In this document: piece after piece, positions 46,213 to 59,545 of the stretch
Position numbering within the stretch: position 1 is the first letter of the stretch
How the letters are laid out: each line of letters begins with the position of its first letter
DNA from: Sinomonas cellulolyticus
Lineage (GTDB): Bacteria > Actinomycetota > Actinomycetes > Actinomycetales > Micrococcaceae
Length of the DNA: 64,000 nucleotides
Direction of reading: 5' to 3'
Assembly: GCF_014656475.1 (NCBI RefSeq)
Contig: NZ_BNCM01000005.1
Span: forward strand, 1 to 64,000
The notes under the pieces: model-generated
Told to the model about the DNA's origin: nothing
Database searches by the model: none
What the model saw: only the letters and a program-made list of their open reading frames with translations
Made by a program: the position numbers and the translations under genes

Positions 46213-46279
46213 CTCATCCTCCTTGGGAGCGGCCCTCCGCACCGCCTCCCATGATGAGACCACGCGCCGGAACGCGAAA

Positions 46280-46313
46280 GGGCGGGCCCTCCCGTTCTGG
46301 GGAGGACCCGCCC
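46280..46313 (-). terminator. Terminator after gatB
   Basis: GC stem of 14 pairs with one mismatch (arms 46280-46293 and 46300-46313, GGGCGGG...CCCGCCC), loop GTTCTG, followed on the minus strand by TTTCGCG. It is 13 nt beyond the gatB stop and ends the gatCAB transcript. Confidence 0.8.
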
Positions 46314-46325
46314 GCTCACCGATCG

Positions 46326-47834
46326 TCAGCCTTGGACGCCGAGCTTCTCAAGGATGAGCTCACGGACGCGGCCGGCGTCGGCCTGCCCGCGCGTGGCCTT
46401 CATGACTCCGCCCACGATCGCGCCGACAGCCTGGACCTTGCCGCCGCGGATCTTGTCCGCGACGTCCGGCTGAGCGGCGAGTGCGGCGTCGATCGCCTCG
46501 AGGAGCGGCCCGTCGTCGGAGACCAGAACGAGGCCGCGGGCCTCCATGACCTCCGTCGGCGTGCCCTCGCCGGCGATCACGCCGTCGAGGACCTGGCCGG
46601 CCATCTTGTTGTTGAGCTTGCCGTGCTCGACGAGGCCGTTGAGCTCGACGATCGCCTCGGGGCTCACGCCGAGATCGGCGGGGTCGACCTCGGCGGCCTT
46701 GGCGCGGCCCACGATCTCGCCCATCCACCACTTGCGGGCTGCCTGTGCGGTTGCACCCGCGGCGATGGTGGCCTCGATCTCGTCGATGACGCCCGCGTTG
46801 ACGACGTCGCGGAACTCCGCGTCCGCGAACCGCCACGACTCCTTGAGCCGCCTGCGGCGCTCCGCGGGGGGCTCAGGCAGCGAAGAGCGCAGCTCCTCGA
46901 CCCACTCGCGGCTCGGGACCACGGGGACGAGGTCCGGCTCGGGGAAGTAGCGGTAGTCGTCGGCGTCGCTCTTGGGCCGCCCGGCCGTCGTGGTGCGCGT
47001 GTCCTCGTGCCAGTGGCGGGTCTCCTGCGTGACCTTCTCCCCCGCCTCGAGGACAGCGGCGTGGCGCTGGATCTCGTACCGCACAGCGTGCTCGACCGAG
47101 CGGAGCGAGTTGACGTTCTTCGTCTCCGAGCGAATGCCGAACTGGGTTGCGCCCTTCGGCATGAGCGAGACGTTGGCGTCGCAGCGCACGTTGCCGCGCT
47201 CCATGCGCGCGTCCGAGACGCCGAGGTTCTTCACGATCTCGCGGACGGCGGCGACGTACGCCTTCGCAAGCTCGGGGGCACGGGAACCGGCGCCGACGAT
47301 CGGCTTGGTGACGATCTCGACGAGCGGAACGCCGGCGCGGTTGTAGTCCACGAGGGAGTAGTCGGCGCCCTGGATGCGGCCTGTGGCACCGCCAAGGTGC
47401 GTGAGCTTGCCGGCGTCCTCCTCCATGTGGGCCCGCTCGATCTCGACACGGAACACGGTGCCGTCCTCGAGCTCGATGTCCAGCCAGCCGTCGTGCGCGA
47501 TGGGCTCGTCATACTGGGACGTCTGGAAGTTCTTCGGGGTGTCCGGGTAGAAGTAGTTCTTCCGGGCGAACCGGCAGGACTCGGCGATCTCGCAGTTGAG
47601 GGCGAGCCCGATTTTGATGCTCGACTCGACCGCAGCCTTGTTCACCACGGGAAGCACGCCGGGCATGCCCAGGTCCACCTCGTTGACGTCCGTGTTCGGG
47701 TCGTCGCCGAACACGTTCGGTGCGGAGGAGAACATCTTGCTCTTCGTGTTGAGCTCGACGTGGACCTCGAAGCCGAGGACCGGATCGAACTTCTCCATGG
47801 CCGTCTCGAAGGACAGGATCGTGTCCGTTGCCAT
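46326..47834 (-). CDS. gatB: Asp-tRNA(Asn)/Glu-tRNA(Gln) amidotransferase subunit B
   Basis: 502 aa. Gat[76 protein letters not shown]; then [11 protein letters not shown], and the helical GatB_N/YqeY tail ([18 protein letters not shown] to the end). It delivers ammonia to the misacylated tRNA. ATG 47834. Last of gatC-gatA-gatB, 2 nt after gatA. Confidence 0.97.
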   Translation of the reverse strand: MATDTILSFETAMEKFDPVLGFEVHVELNTKSKMFSSAPNVFGDDPNTDVNEVDLGMPGVLPVVNKAAVESSIKIGLALNCEIAESCRFARKNYFYPDTPKNFQTSQYDEPIAHDGWLDIELEDGTVFRVEIERAHMEEDAGKLTHLGGATGRIQGADYSLVDYNRAGVPLVEIVTKPIVGAGSRAPELAKAYVAAVREIVKNLGVSDARMERGNVRCDANVSLMPKGATQFGIRSETKNVNSLRSVEHAVRYEIQRHAAVLEAGEKVTQETRHWHEDTRTTTAGRPKSDADDYRYFPEPDLVPVVPSREWVEELRSSLPEPPAERRRRLKESWRFADAEFRDVVNAGVIDEIEATIAAGATAQAARKWWMGEIVGRAKAAEVDPADLGVSPEAIVELNGLVEHGKLNNKMAGQVLDGVIAGEGTPTEVMEARGLVLVSDDGPLLEAIDAALAAQPDVADKIRGGKVQAVGAIVGGVMKATRGQADAGRVRELILEKLGVQG

Positions 47835-47836
47835 CT

Positions 47837-49411
47837 CTACTTCACTCCTGTGCTGGTCTCGACGGTCTGCCCGGCCCCGAGTGCCGGCGCCTTCGACAGC
47901 AGCGGGCCGCCCCACTGCGCCTCGAGCAGGGCTTCGAGGGCCGCCCCGACCTTGTACAGGCGGGCGTCCTCGCGGGCCGGGGCGAGAAGCTGGATGCCTG
48001 CGGGCAGGCCGTCCTCGTCGGCGAGGCCGCCCGGGAGGGACAGGCCCGGCACGCCCGCGAGGTTGGCCGGGATGGTCGCAACGTCGTTGAGGTACATCGC
48101 GAGCGGGTCGTCGAGCTTCTCGCCGAGCCGGAACGCCGTCGTGGGCGCGGTCGGGGAGATGAGCACATCGGCCTGTGCGAACGCAGCGTCGAAGTCCCGC
48201 TGGATGAGCGTGCGGACCTTCTGGGCCGAGCCGTAGTAGGCGTCGTAGTAGCCGGCCGAGAGCGCGTACGTGCCGAGGATGATGCGTCGCTTCGCCTCGT
48301 CGCCGAACCCGGCCGCACGGGTCGCGGCCATGACGCGCTCGATCGTCATCGGGCCGTCCTTCGGCGTGACCCGCAGGCCGTACCGCACGCCGTCGAACTT
48401 CGCGAGGTTGCTGGACACCTCGGACGGCATGATGAGGTAGTAGGCACCGAGGGCGTACTTGAAGTTGGGGCACGAGACCTCGACGACCTGTGCTCCGGCG
48501 CCCTTGAGCAGCTCGAGCGAGTCGCGGAAGCGGGCCTCGACGCCGGCCTGATAGCCCTCGCCGCCGAGCTCCTTCACGACGCCGATCCGCAGACCCTTGA
48601 GGGAGCCCTCGACGGCGCCGGCGCGGGCCGCCTGGGCGAGCGTGTCGAACGGGTCGGTGAGCGACGTCGAGTCGAACGGGTCGTGGCCTCCGACGAGCTC
48701 CTGGAGGAGTGCGGCGTCGAGGACCGAGCGGGTGACGGGGCCGATCTGGTCCAGGCTCGAGGCCATCGCGATCGCGCCGTACCGGGACACCGCCCCGTAC
48801 GTGGGCTTGACGCCGACCGTGCCGGTGACGGCACCGGGCTGGCGGATCGAGCCGCCCGTGTCGGTGCCGAGGGCAAGCGGTGCCTCGAAGGCCGCCACGG
48901 CCGCGGCGGAGCCGCCGCCCGAGCCGCCGGGGATCCGGTCGAGGTCCCACGGGTTGCGGGTCGGGCCGAAGGCGGAATGCTCAGTCGAGGAGCCCATCGC
49001 GAACTCGTCGAGGTTGGTCTTGCCGAGGATGGGGAGCTTCGCGGCCCGGATCTTCTTGATCACGGTCGCGTCGTAGGGACTCATCCACCCCTCGAGGATG
49101 CGGGAGCCGGCGGTCGTGGGCTGCCCCACCGTGACGATCAGGTCCTTGATCGCGATCGGGACACCCGCGAGCGGGTGGAGCGCCGCGGCGTCGTCCCCGC
49201 CTGCGGCGCGGACCGAGTCCACCTCGCGGGCGACGCCGAGCGCCTCCTCGGTGTTGACGTGCAGGAACGCGTGGACTCCCCGCTCGCCCCCGTCAACCTC
49301 GGCGATGCGGTCGAGGTGCGCCTTGGTGACCTCCTCGGAGGAGACCTCCTTGGCGGCGAGCTTCTGGGCGAGGGCAGACGCGCTGGACGTGATGAGTTCG
49401 CTGGTTCCCAT
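47837..49411 (-). CDS. gatA: Asp-tRNA(Asn)/Glu-tRNA(Gln) amidotransferase subunit A
   Basis: 524 aa amidase. Signature: [20 protein letters not shown] (catalytic Lys), [32 protein letters not shown] (Ser-cisSer). Releases ammonia from glutamine and passes it to GatB. Starts 3 nt after gatC. Confidence 0.97.
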   Translation of the reverse strand: MGTSELITSSASALAQKLAAKEVSSEEVTKAHLDRIAEVDGGERGVHAFLHVNTEEALGVAREVDSVRAAGGDDAAALHPLAGVPIAIKDLIVTVGQPTTAGSRILEGWMSPYDATVIKKIRAAKLPILGKTNLDEFAMGSSTEHSAFGPTRNPWDLDRIPGGSGGGSAAAVAAFEAPLALGTDTGGSIRQPGAVTGTVGVKPTYGAVSRYGAIAMASSLDQIGPVTRSVLDAALLQELVGGHDPFDSTSLTDPFDTLAQAARAGAVEGSLKGLRIGVVKELGGEGYQAGVEARFRDSLELLKGAGAQVVEVSCPNFKYALGAYYLIMPSEVSSNLAKFDGVRYGLRVTPKDGPMTIERVMAATRAAGFGDEAKRRIILGTYALSAGYYDAYYGSAQKVRTLIQRDFDAAFAQADVLISPTAPTTAFRLGEKLDDPLAMYLNDVATIPANLAGVPGLSLPGGLADEDGLPAGIQLLAPAREDARLYKVGAALEALLEAQWGGPLLSKAPALGAGQTVETSTGVK

Positions 49412-49414
49412 GGA

Positions 49415-49711
49415 TTACTCCTCGTCCAGGATGGCCGGGACCTTGAAGCGGTCCTGGTCGGAATCGGGGGCACCGGAGAGCGCCTCGGCCGGGGTCAGCA
49501 CGTGGCCCACGACGTCCTCGCGGAAGACGTTCTGCAGCGGGATCGGGTGGCTCGTGGCGGGCATGTCGGGCCCGGCGGCCTCGCTCACGCTCTTGACGGC
49601 ATCGACGATGTGGGCCAGCTCGCCGGCCATCTTGTCGAGTTCCGCCTCGCTCATCTCGATCCGCGCGAGCTGCGCGAGGTGCGCAACGTCGTCGCGAGTG
49701 ATCTCAGCCAT
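49415..49711 (-). CDS. gatC: Asp-tRNA(Asn)/Glu-tRNA(Gln) amidotransferase subunit C
   Basis: 98 aa, typical size. DDVAHLAQLARIEMSEAELDKMAGELAHIVDAVKSVSE and PLQNVFREDVVG wrap the GatA/GatB interface. ATG 49711 with AAGGGAG upstream; a TAGACT -10 lies near 49750. First of gatCAB. Confidence 0.95.
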   Translation of the reverse strand: MAEITRDDVAHLAQLARIEMSEAELDKMAGELAHIVDAVKSVSEAAGPDMPATSHPIPLQNVFREDVVGHVLTPAEALSGAPDSDQDRFKVPAILDEE

Positions 49712-49777
49712 GGATCTCCCTTGTGCGGTGGTAAGAGGTTCGCACTCAAGTCTAGTCGCGGGCCGGAAGCGGGCGGC

Positions 49778-50271
49778 TCAGAGCCGCTTGACGTACACCG
49801 GCAGCATGATGTCGGTCTCGGGCACGGGCCAGTCGCGCTCGGGAGCGCGCTCGTATCCGAGCCGCGGGTAGAGCGCGTTGGGCGCCTCCCAGCCCTCCCC
49901 CGTCGTGAGCACGACGGCGCTCGCGCCCGCCCGCTGGGCCCTCGCCTCGACCTCGCGCACCAGCGCGGTCCCCGCCCCGGACCGCTGCACGGCGGGGTCC
50001 ACCACGAGGAGGCGGAACTCGAACTCTCCTTCGCGCGCGATCTGGTCGAAGCCGTCGCCGTGCGCCATGACCGTCACAGATCCAACGACGCGCCCGTCCC
50101 GCTCGGCGACGAGGACCGTGCCCCTTGCGGCGCGGTAGGCCACGTCCGCGATGTGCTGCATGTAGGGGTGTTCGGCACTCTCGAAGTAGCCGGGCCCGAG
50201 GTAGGCCGCCTCCGCGATCCGGGCGATCTCGGGATAATCCGCCGGGCTCGCTTCGCGGACACTGAGGCCGG

Positions 50272-50275
<4 letters not shown>
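49778..50275 (-). CDS. GNAT family N-acetyltransferase
   Basis: 165 aa. LSVREASPADYPEIARIAEAAYLGPGYF, VLVAERDGRVVGSVTV, FRLLVVDPAVQRSGAGTALVREVEARA (acetyl-CoA loop) and LYPRLGYERAPERDW at the end. GTG start at 50275 overlaps the stop of the inositol-phosphatase-like gene (GTGA). Third gene of ligA-IMPase-GNAT. Confidence 0.85.
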
Positions 50276-53844
<3,569 letters not shown>

Positions 53845-55581
53845 ATGGAGGGCGCAGCGGAGTTCGACGATCAGTGGGCCGATGACGGCCCGCTGCTGGA
53901 CGCGTCCCACGTGGGCGCCCCCGTCGAGCCTCCGGAGTGGCTGCGTCTCCAGTGGCAGCTCGACGATCAGGCCACCGCGCTCGGCCTCGCCGACGATGAG
54001 ATGGATGCGGCCCTCGAGAGGGTGTTCCACGAGGAGTGGGCATCCCCGGACGGACGGCCTTACGCCTCCCCCGACGATCTCGAGCCGATGCCACGTGAGA
54101 TCGTGCTGGCTGAGCTGCGCGAACGTGCGGCCGAGGCGCTCCTTGACCGGCTCGCCGACCTCGAAGGAGAGGAAGCTGCCCGTCTGGCAGAGCGTGCAGC
54201 TGTCATCAATGCGCTAGTCGACTCCTCGGCAGGCGCCACCGGGGATCCCTTCCGGACTGCCGACGCCTCTGCCATCGCCGCTTCCGAGATCACCGCACGC
54301 CTGAAGGTCTCGGCCCGCACGGCCCGGGGCCTCGTCGCCGAGGCCCTCTCGCTCACCGATCCCGCCGCCGCCCCAGTCCTGGACGCACTGCGCAGCCGGC
54401 GCCTGTCCGTGCGGCGCGCGAAAGCCGCACTGGATGCTGCCCTCCCCGTGCCCTCGGAGAAGCTTCCCGCGTTCCTGGCTGCGGCTGTAGACATCGCCGC
54501 CCCCGACGATCCCGACCGAACCCCCAGCCCCGCAGCCCTCGCACGCCGCCTGCAGCGCCTTGTCGAAAGCTTCACCGAGGAACCGCTTGCTGCCCGGCGC
54601 GCCAAGGCCGCCACCGATCGGCGGGTGGACGTCGATCCCGCCGGAGATGGGATGTGCTGGCTCACCGCGTACCTTCCCCTCGAGACGGGTGCAGCGATCG
54701 ACACGCGCCTCGACTCCATCGCACGCTCGCTGCAGGGCGCCGACGAGCACCGCAGCCTGGCCCAGCTCCGGACCGACGCCTTCGCCGATCTGCTCTGCGA
54801 TACGGCCCCATTCAGGGCAGAGTGCGGCACCGGGACGGGATGCAGCACCGGTTCAGACGCCGGCGCCGGTGCAGGACCGAGCGCCATAGCCGAACCCGGC
54901 GGGGCACCCCGGGGCATCGCCAGCACTGGCGCACGCGGCCGATCCACTGCTCGCGCCAGGACGGCCGCCGTCGGACCTGCCTCAGGCGTGCGGTGCGAGA
55001 CGATCCTCCTGCTCCCGGTTGGCACCGCCAACGGCACCAGCGACGCTCCGGCCGAACTCCTCGGCTACGGCCCCCTCGACGCGGTGACTGCCAGAGGGCT
55101 GGCAGCCCGCGCCGCCACCTGGTCCCAGCTCGCCGTCGACCCCGCCAGCGGCGCGCCCTTGGCCATCGGACGCGCACGCTACACACCGACGGCCGCCATG
55201 CGGCGCTTCCTCGGCGCCCGCGACGCCACGTGCCGCTTCCCCGGCTGCGACAAGCCCGCCGCGAGCAACGAGGCTGACCACACCCAGGAATGGCAGGAGC
55301 AGGGCGCGACGGACACGGACAACCTCGCGCTCCTGTGCCGAGAGCACCACCGACTCAAATCCCTCGGATATTGGACAGTCCGGCAGATCGGGATGCCCCA
55401 GGAGAAACCTGCCTTGGCAGCCTCGGTGGTCCCCGGCGCCCTCCCCTCGATAAGTCAGGCCGGCACGGACCCCGGCGGCACGGGTGATGCCGACAAGCCA
55501 CCCGGCACGCTCGAGTGGACCGCACCCTCCGGGCGGAGCTACCTCACATGCCCCTACCGGGAGTCCCTGCCGCCCTTCTGA
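53845..55581 (+). CDS. DUF222 / HNH endonuclease signature motif-containing protein (13E12-like)
   Basis: 578 aa. N-terminal DUF222 helical domain: REIVLAELRERAAEALLDRLADLEGEE and ASEITARLKVSARTARGLVAEALSL...PVLDALRSRRLSVRRAKAALDA. C-terminal HNH: CRFPGCDKPAASNEADHTQEW and DNLALLCREHHRLKS (H, N, H). A Gly/Ala/Ser-rich insertion of about 50 residues (GTGTGCSTGSDAGAG onward) separates them. Start at 53845, leaderless by a TACATT -10. Often many paralogues per actinobacterial genome; function unknown, possibly DNA-damage-linked nuclease. Confidence 0.88.
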   Translation: MEGAAEFDDQWADDGPLLDASHVGAPVEPPEWLRLQWQLDDQATALGLADDEMDAALERVFHEEWASPDGRPYASPDDLEPMPREIVLAELRERAAEALLDRLADLEGEEAARLAERAAVINALVDSSAGATGDPFRTADASAIAASEITARLKVSARTARGLVAEALSLTDPAAAPVLDALRSRRLSVRRAKAALDAALPVPSEKLPAFLAAAVDIAAPDDPDRTPSPAALARRLQRLVESFTEEPLAARRAKAATDRRVDVDPAGDGMCWLTAYLPLETGAAIDTRLDSIARSLQGADEHRSLAQLRTDAFADLLCDTAPFRAECGTGTGCSTGSDAGAGAGPSAIAEPGGAPRGIASTGARGRSTARARTAAVGPASGVRCETILLLPVGTANGTSDAPAELLGYGPLDAVTARGLAARAATWSQLAVDPASGAPLAIGRARYTPTAAMRRFLGARDATCRFPGCDKPAASNEADHTQEWQEQGATDTDNLALLCREHHRLKSLGYWTVRQIGMPQEKPALAASVVPGALPSISQAGTDPGGTGDADKPPGTLEWTAPSGRSYLTCPYRESLPPF

Positions 55582-55632
55582 CGATGCAGACGTGCCATGC
55601 GCAGCGCCCGCGGTGCTGAGAGCCCGTGCCAG

Positions 55633-55712
55633 AGCACCGGGGACTCCGGATGTCGGGGACTCCGAGCACCGGGGACTCCGAGCACCGGGGATTCCGAGCG
55701 CAGGGGACTCCG
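55633..55712. repeat. 16-bp tandem array, five units, after the HNH gene
   Basis: Units at 55633, 55649, 55665, 55681 and 55697; consensus AGCACCGGGGACTCCG, with a partial sixth. Located between converging HNH and PP2C genes. The complement GGAGTCCC occurs at 55559-55566 at the end of the HNH gene. Confidence 0.88.
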
Positions 55713-55724
55713 AGCGCCGGCGCC

Positions 55725-56486
55725 CTACGCCGCCTCCGAGTCACGGGCGTCGACCACGATGACCGTGATGTTGTCCCGGCCGCCCGCATCGATCGCAGCA
55801 GCGATCAGTGCATCGGCGGCGTCCTGGGGATGTGTTTGGCCCGCGAGGATGCCGAGGATCTCCTCGTCGCGCAGCTCATTCGTGAGCCCGTCGGAGCAGA
55901 CGAGAAGACGGTCGCCGTCGTCGACCGGAAGCAGCCAGAAGTCAGCCTCGGCGTCCTCGCCCGTACCGAGGGCACGGGTCACCACATGGCGACGCGGGTG
56001 GAACAGCGCCTCTTCGGGCGTGATCTCCCCCGCGTCGACGAGCTCGCGCACCTCGGAGTGGTCCACGGTGATCTGGGTGAGCTGCCCGGCGGCGGACAGG
56101 CGATAGGTGCGGGAGTCTCCCACGTTCGCCACAAGCCAGTACGGCACTGAGGCGATGTCGATGAGCACGGCGCCAGAGAGGGTCGTGCCGGCCCGCGCGC
56201 CCGTGGCCTCGCGGATGCGCCAGTCGGCCTCCTCGAGCACGTGCTGGAGGTCCTGCGCAGTGGCCCGGTGCGTCCCAGGGGCAAGAGCGCGCGAATCGCC
56301 GAGCGTCTGCACGCACAGCTGGCTTGCAACCTCTCCGGCCTCGTGGCCCCCCATGCCGTCGGCGACCATGAAGACCGGATCACGGGCGAGTAGCGAGTCC
56401 TCGTTCAGCTCCCTCCGCAATCCACGGTCGGTGCCGGAGCCCACCGTGAGCGTGAGCCGCGGCTCAACGTCGTGAGAGTGTGCCAC
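55725..56486 (-). CDS. PP2C-family serine/threonine protein phosphatase
   Basis: 253 aa. Motifs: TDRGLRRELNEDSLLA (metal Asp), VFMVADGMGGHEAGEVAS (DGMGG), AGTTLSGAVL, VANVGDSRTYRL, HVVTRALG, LLVCSDGLTNELRD and GGRDNITVIVV, a complete PP2C metal site. No membrane span. Counteracts Ser/Thr kinases such as PknA/B, a partner not present in this window. Followed upstream by the cyclase gene after 241 nt without any gene. Confidence 0.93.
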   Translation of the reverse strand: MAHSHDVEPRLTLTVGSGTDRGLRRELNEDSLLARDPVFMVADGMGGHEAGEVASQLCVQTLGDSRALAPGTHRATAQDLQHVLEEADWRIREATGARAGTTLSGAVLIDIASVPYWLVANVGDSRTYRLSAAGQLTQITVDHSEVRELVDAGEITPEEALFHPRRHVVTRALGTGEDAEADFWLLPVDDGDRLLVCSDGLTNELRDEEILGILAGQTHPQDAADALIAAAIDAGGRDNITVIVVDARDSEAA

Positions 56487-56727
56487 GCTGGCCTCCTTCC
56501 GCTCGCAAAGAACGATTCACCATGGTTCGCACATCCCCTCTTGGCCCGCCGGACCATCCTGCCACAGGCGCCCGCGCTGGACGGGAGGCCATCGGGCGCG
56601 GCGGCCGCGGCATAGGCGACGAACCGGGCGCGTGGGATGCTGGCGGGCGCGGCGAGGTCGAGGATGCGACACGCCGGGCAGGCGGGATGCCGCCCAGCAG
56701 ACCACGACGCGCGGGCGCCGCAAACGC
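56487..56727. other. Intergenic spacer between PP2C and cyclase genes
   Basis: 241 nt. Contains the PP2C promoter side; no ORF with a convincing start, no RNA and no clear terminator. Nothing else is seen in it. Confidence 0.4.
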
Positions 56728-57891
56728 TCAGTCGAGGACGATCCCGGGGCCCTCGCCAGGCCGCAGGGCCACAGGATGGATCTCCCCGAACCCGCGCACG
56801 TTCTGCGGTTCGCGGGGCTCGAGGACAAAGCGCTCGTCGTTGCTGAGGGCGTTCGCCGTGACATCGTCCACGAGCACCTGGCCCGGATCCGCCAACGCGA
56901 TGAGCCGGGCCGCGAGGTTCACGGTGGGCCCGTAGATGTCGCCGAGCCGGCTCAGCACCCGACCCCACACCATGGCCACGCGGCATTGGGGAAGGATCTC
57001 ATCGTGGGCGAACTCCTTCGCCAGTGCGAGGGAGATCTGGGCACCGGCCGTCGGCGTCTCGGCAATGTAGAGGACCTCGTCGCCGATCGTCTTGACGAGG
57101 CGTCCGCCGCCCACGGTGATGATCTCGGAGCACCGGTTCTCGAAACGCTGGACCAGCTGGGCGAGGGTCTTCTCGTTCATCCTCCGGGACAGGGACGTGT
57201 AGGAGACCAGGTCTGCGAAGCCGACGGCGCGGGCGAGAGGCAGCGGCGCGTCGTCCTCCGTCCCGTCGCGGCCCTCCTCGCTGCGCTCGAGACCCGCCTG
57301 GGCACGGACAGCGAGCCGCTGCACGCCCGCGCTGAGCTGGCGCCGCCAGGAGTAGACGAGCATCTCCTCGAGCGGGGCGATGAGCTCCGGGATGCGGTCG
57401 ATGAGCGCGATGCGCGCCTCGGCGTCCGTCATGCCCTCGTTCGAGACCATGTCCTCCACGAGTGCCTCGACCTGCCACACGACCATCCGGTCGGTCATCT
57501 GGCCGATGGCACGGGTCACGGAGATCGCGGCGTCCTCGGTGAGCACGCCCTCGCGCACGAGCTTCGGCACCACCTTGAGGTGCTCGAGGTCGGTGCGGGT
57601 GAACGCCAGGTCGTCGTCCGTGAAATTCGGCATGCCGAGGGCACGCCAGAGCTTCCGAGCGGAGTAAAGGGAGAGCCCGACGCCGGAGGCCACCTCGCGT
57701 CGCTTGAGCGTCCGTTCGCCGCCGAGGAGGAGCGCCTCGAGCTCCTTCGAATTCACCTTGCGTGGCCCGGCGGTCGGCCCCGAGGAGGGGCGAACGTCGT
57801 CGGCCACAGGGACCGGGGCTTCGTCGTCGACGGAGAACGCCTCGGGAGTCAGGGCGTCGTCGATCTGGGCCTCGTCCGTCGAACCGTCCAT
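56728..57891 (-). CDS. Class III adenylate/guanylate cyclase with N-terminal regulatory domain (Rv1264-like)
   Basis: 387 aa. Residues ~55-200 form a helical region (KRREVASGVGLSLYSARKLWRALG, then FTRTDLEHLKVV and helices to RRQLSAGVQRLAVRAQ) like the autoinhibitory part of the pH-sensing M. tuberculosis Rv1264 (397 aa). Catalytic domain: GFADLVSYT (metal Asp ~227), GGRLVKTIGDEVLY (second Asp), YGPTVNLAARL (Asn, Arg). All key residues present. ATG overlaps the PH gene stop by one base (TGATG). Confidence 0.9.
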   Translation of the reverse strand: MDGSTDEAQIDDALTPEAFSVDDEAPVPVADDVRPSSGPTAGPRKVNSKELEALLLGGERTLKRREVASGVGLSLYSARKLWRALGMPNFTDDDLAFTRTDLEHLKVVPKLVREGVLTEDAAISVTRAIGQMTDRMVVWQVEALVEDMVSNEGMTDAEARIALIDRIPELIAPLEEMLVYSWRRQLSAGVQRLAVRAQAGLERSEEGRDGTEDDAPLPLARAVGFADLVSYTSLSRRMNEKTLAQLVQRFENRCSEIITVGGGRLVKTIGDEVLYIAETPTAGAQISLALAKEFAHDEILPQCRVAMVWGRVLSRLGDIYGPTVNLAARLIALADPGQVLVDDVTANALSNDERFVLEPREPQNVRGFGEIHPVALRPGEGPGIVLD

Positions 57892-58481
57892 CAGTCCTCC
57901 CTCAGTTCCCACGGCAGCGACTCGTCGCTGGAATCGGTGATCTCGTCGCCGGGAGCCGGCCACGACACGTCCTCGGGCAGCTCCTCGATGGCCTCGAGGA
58001 TGAACTGGCTGAAGCGGCGCGCCTCCGGCACGTCGGTGAGCGTAAGCTGCGCCGACTGGCCCGAAGTCAAGGTTATCGTCCCGGACCTGAGCATCCCCTG
58101 CATGAACCCCTGATGCAGGTTGACGTCCCGGACGAGCGAGAGTGGCATGGCGCGATCGCGGCGCACGATGCCGCGCTCGCGGCGCATGATCCTCCGACTG
58201 GTCAGGACATACGTCACGGAGCGCCAGGCGACGAGCTCGCGCAGGCAGTAGCCGAGCAGGATCCACAGGCCCAGAAGAGCGGGGACGAGTGCGAGCCACA
58301 GGCGCGAACCGGGCGGAAGCCACGGGAAGGTCTGCTCGAGGTGTCCGCGCGAGAGCCATCCGGCGGCGAATGCACCCGCGCCGCACACGACGACAAGCAC
58401 CACCGCGGGCAGCACGAGCATCCGCTCGTGCCGGTGCGTGGCGACGATGAGCTGTTCCCCCGGGGTGAGGATCTTACGCAT
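57891..58481 (-). CDS. PH-domain (YdbS/bPH2-type) membrane protein
   Basis: 196 aa. Two hydrophobic helices (MLVLPAVVLVVVCGAGAFAAGW and LALVPALLGLWILLGYCLRELVAW) followed by the bPH2 domain YVLTSRRIMRRERGIVRRDRAMPLSLVRDVNLHQG. Members are linked to envelope or membrane homeostasis. ATG 58481 overlaps the birA stop (8 nt), and its stop overlaps the cyclase start. Confidence 0.88.
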   Translation of the reverse strand: MRKILTPGEQLIVATHRHERMLVLPAVVLVVVCGAGAFAAGWLSRGHLEQTFPWLPPGSRLWLALVPALLGLWILLGYCLRELVAWRSVTYVLTSRRIMRRERGIVRRDRAMPLSLVRDVNLHQGFMQGMLRSGTITLTSGQSAQLTLTDVPEARRFSQFILEAIEELPEDVSWPAPGDEITDSSDESLPWELRED

Positions 58482-59379
58482 AGCCGCCGTCGGCCGGGCG
58501 CAGGTGGACCACATCCCCCGCCGCGACCGAGTGGCGCGAACCGTCCTCTTCGACGACCCGGAGCGCCCCATGGGCGTCGAGGCCGGTGGCCCGCCCCACG
58601 AGGGTCTGCCCGCCCGGCAGCTCCACGCGCACGCGCTTGCCGAGCGTGATGGTCGCGTCCTCCACCTCGCCCCACAGCCCACGGCCGCCGGCGAGCGGAG
58701 CGTCGGGGTCGCCGTCGGCCGCGCAGAACTCGCGGTACCGGCGCCCGAATGCGGCCAGATACGCCGCAAGGAGGTCCTCGCGGCGAACGCGTCGCCCCGC
58801 GGCCACGAGGACGCTCGTGGCCGTCGTGACAGGAAGCTCGTCCTCGGTCTGGCCCACGTTGATACCGGTTCCGAGCACGACGGCGGGCGGCGCGCCGTGC
58901 GCTCCCGGCGCGAGCTGGGCAAGGATGCCCGAGATCTTCTTCCCGTCCACCACCACGTCATTGGGCCACTTGACGCTCGCCTCCAGCCCCGCGCAGACTG
59001 CGAGCGCCTCGCGGAGCGCGAGGGCGGCCAGCGGCGAGAACCACGAGTAGCTCTGGGTAGGCAGCGGCCGGCCGTCGCGGTTGCGCGGCCGCAGCAGGAA
59101 GGAGACCGCGATGGATGTGCCGAAGGGCGACTCCCAGTGGCGGTGCAGGCGCCCCCGCCCGGCACTCTGGTGGCTCGTGGCAAGGACGGAAAGGTCGCCC
59201 CAGCTGTCCGCGTCGGCCTCGGCGAGGCGCAGGAGCTCGGCGTTGGTCGAGCCGATGTCGTCGATGACTTCGAGCCGCGAGAGGCCGGCCTCGCGCGCGA
59301 GCTCCGGCCCCAGGAGCGTCCGGTCGAGGGGGGCGCGGGTGTCCCCGCCGGTGGCCTCGGGCTGCGCGTGATCATCCAT
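58474..59379 (-). CDS. birA: Biotin--[acetyl-CoA-carboxylase] ligase
   Basis: 301 aa group I type without HTH. Motifs: VIDDIGSTNAELL, ATSHQSAGRGRLHRHW (RGR loop, biotinyl-AMP), KWPNDVVVDGKKISGIL, GTGINVG, C-terminal SH3-like VELPGGQTLVGRATGLD. Attaches biotin to BCCP of acyl-CoA carboxylase. TAGGAT ends 6 nt before the ATG (leaderless). Downstream on the same strand: PH protein and cyclase, overlapping in series. Confidence 0.93.
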   Translation of the reverse strand: MDDHAQPEATGGDTRAPLDRTLLGPELAREAGLSRLEVIDDIGSTNAELLRLAEADADSWGDLSVLATSHQSAGRGRLHRHWESPFGTSIAVSFLLRPRNRDGRPLPTQSYSWFSPLAALALREALAVCAGLEASVKWPNDVVVDGKKISGILAQLAPGAHGAPPAVVLGTGINVGQTEDELPVTTATSVLVAAGRRVRREDLLAAYLAAFGRRYREFCAADGDPDAPLAGGRGLWGEVEDATITLGKRVRVELPGGQTLVGRATGLDAHGALRVVEEDGSRHSVAAGDVVHLRPADGGYA

Positions 59380-59422
59380 GCGTGAATCCTACCGATCTGG
59401 GGGCGCCCAGCCCGGGACCGCT

Positions 59423-59508
59423 GGCCGCGGCCCGGGACCCAGTCGCGCGGCCGGGGACTGCCAGTCGCGCGGCCCGGGAGGCCAGTCGCGCGGCCCGGGA
59501 CGCCAGTC
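59423..59508. repeat. 21-22-bp imperfect tandem array, four units
   Basis: Units at 59423 (22 bp), 59445 (22), 59467 (21) and 59488 (21); consensus GCGCGGCCCGGGACGCCAGTC. In the 166-nt gap between the SDR stop and the birA start; no gene. Confidence 0.8.
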
Positions 59509-59545
59509 AGGAGACTCGGTGGCCGTCAGAGCGAGCTGCCAGCCG

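Noticed and set aside
53845..55581. Homing endonuclease or intein
   Set aside because: DUF222 plus HNH is a stand-alone actinobacterial family, no splicing motifs or split host gene.
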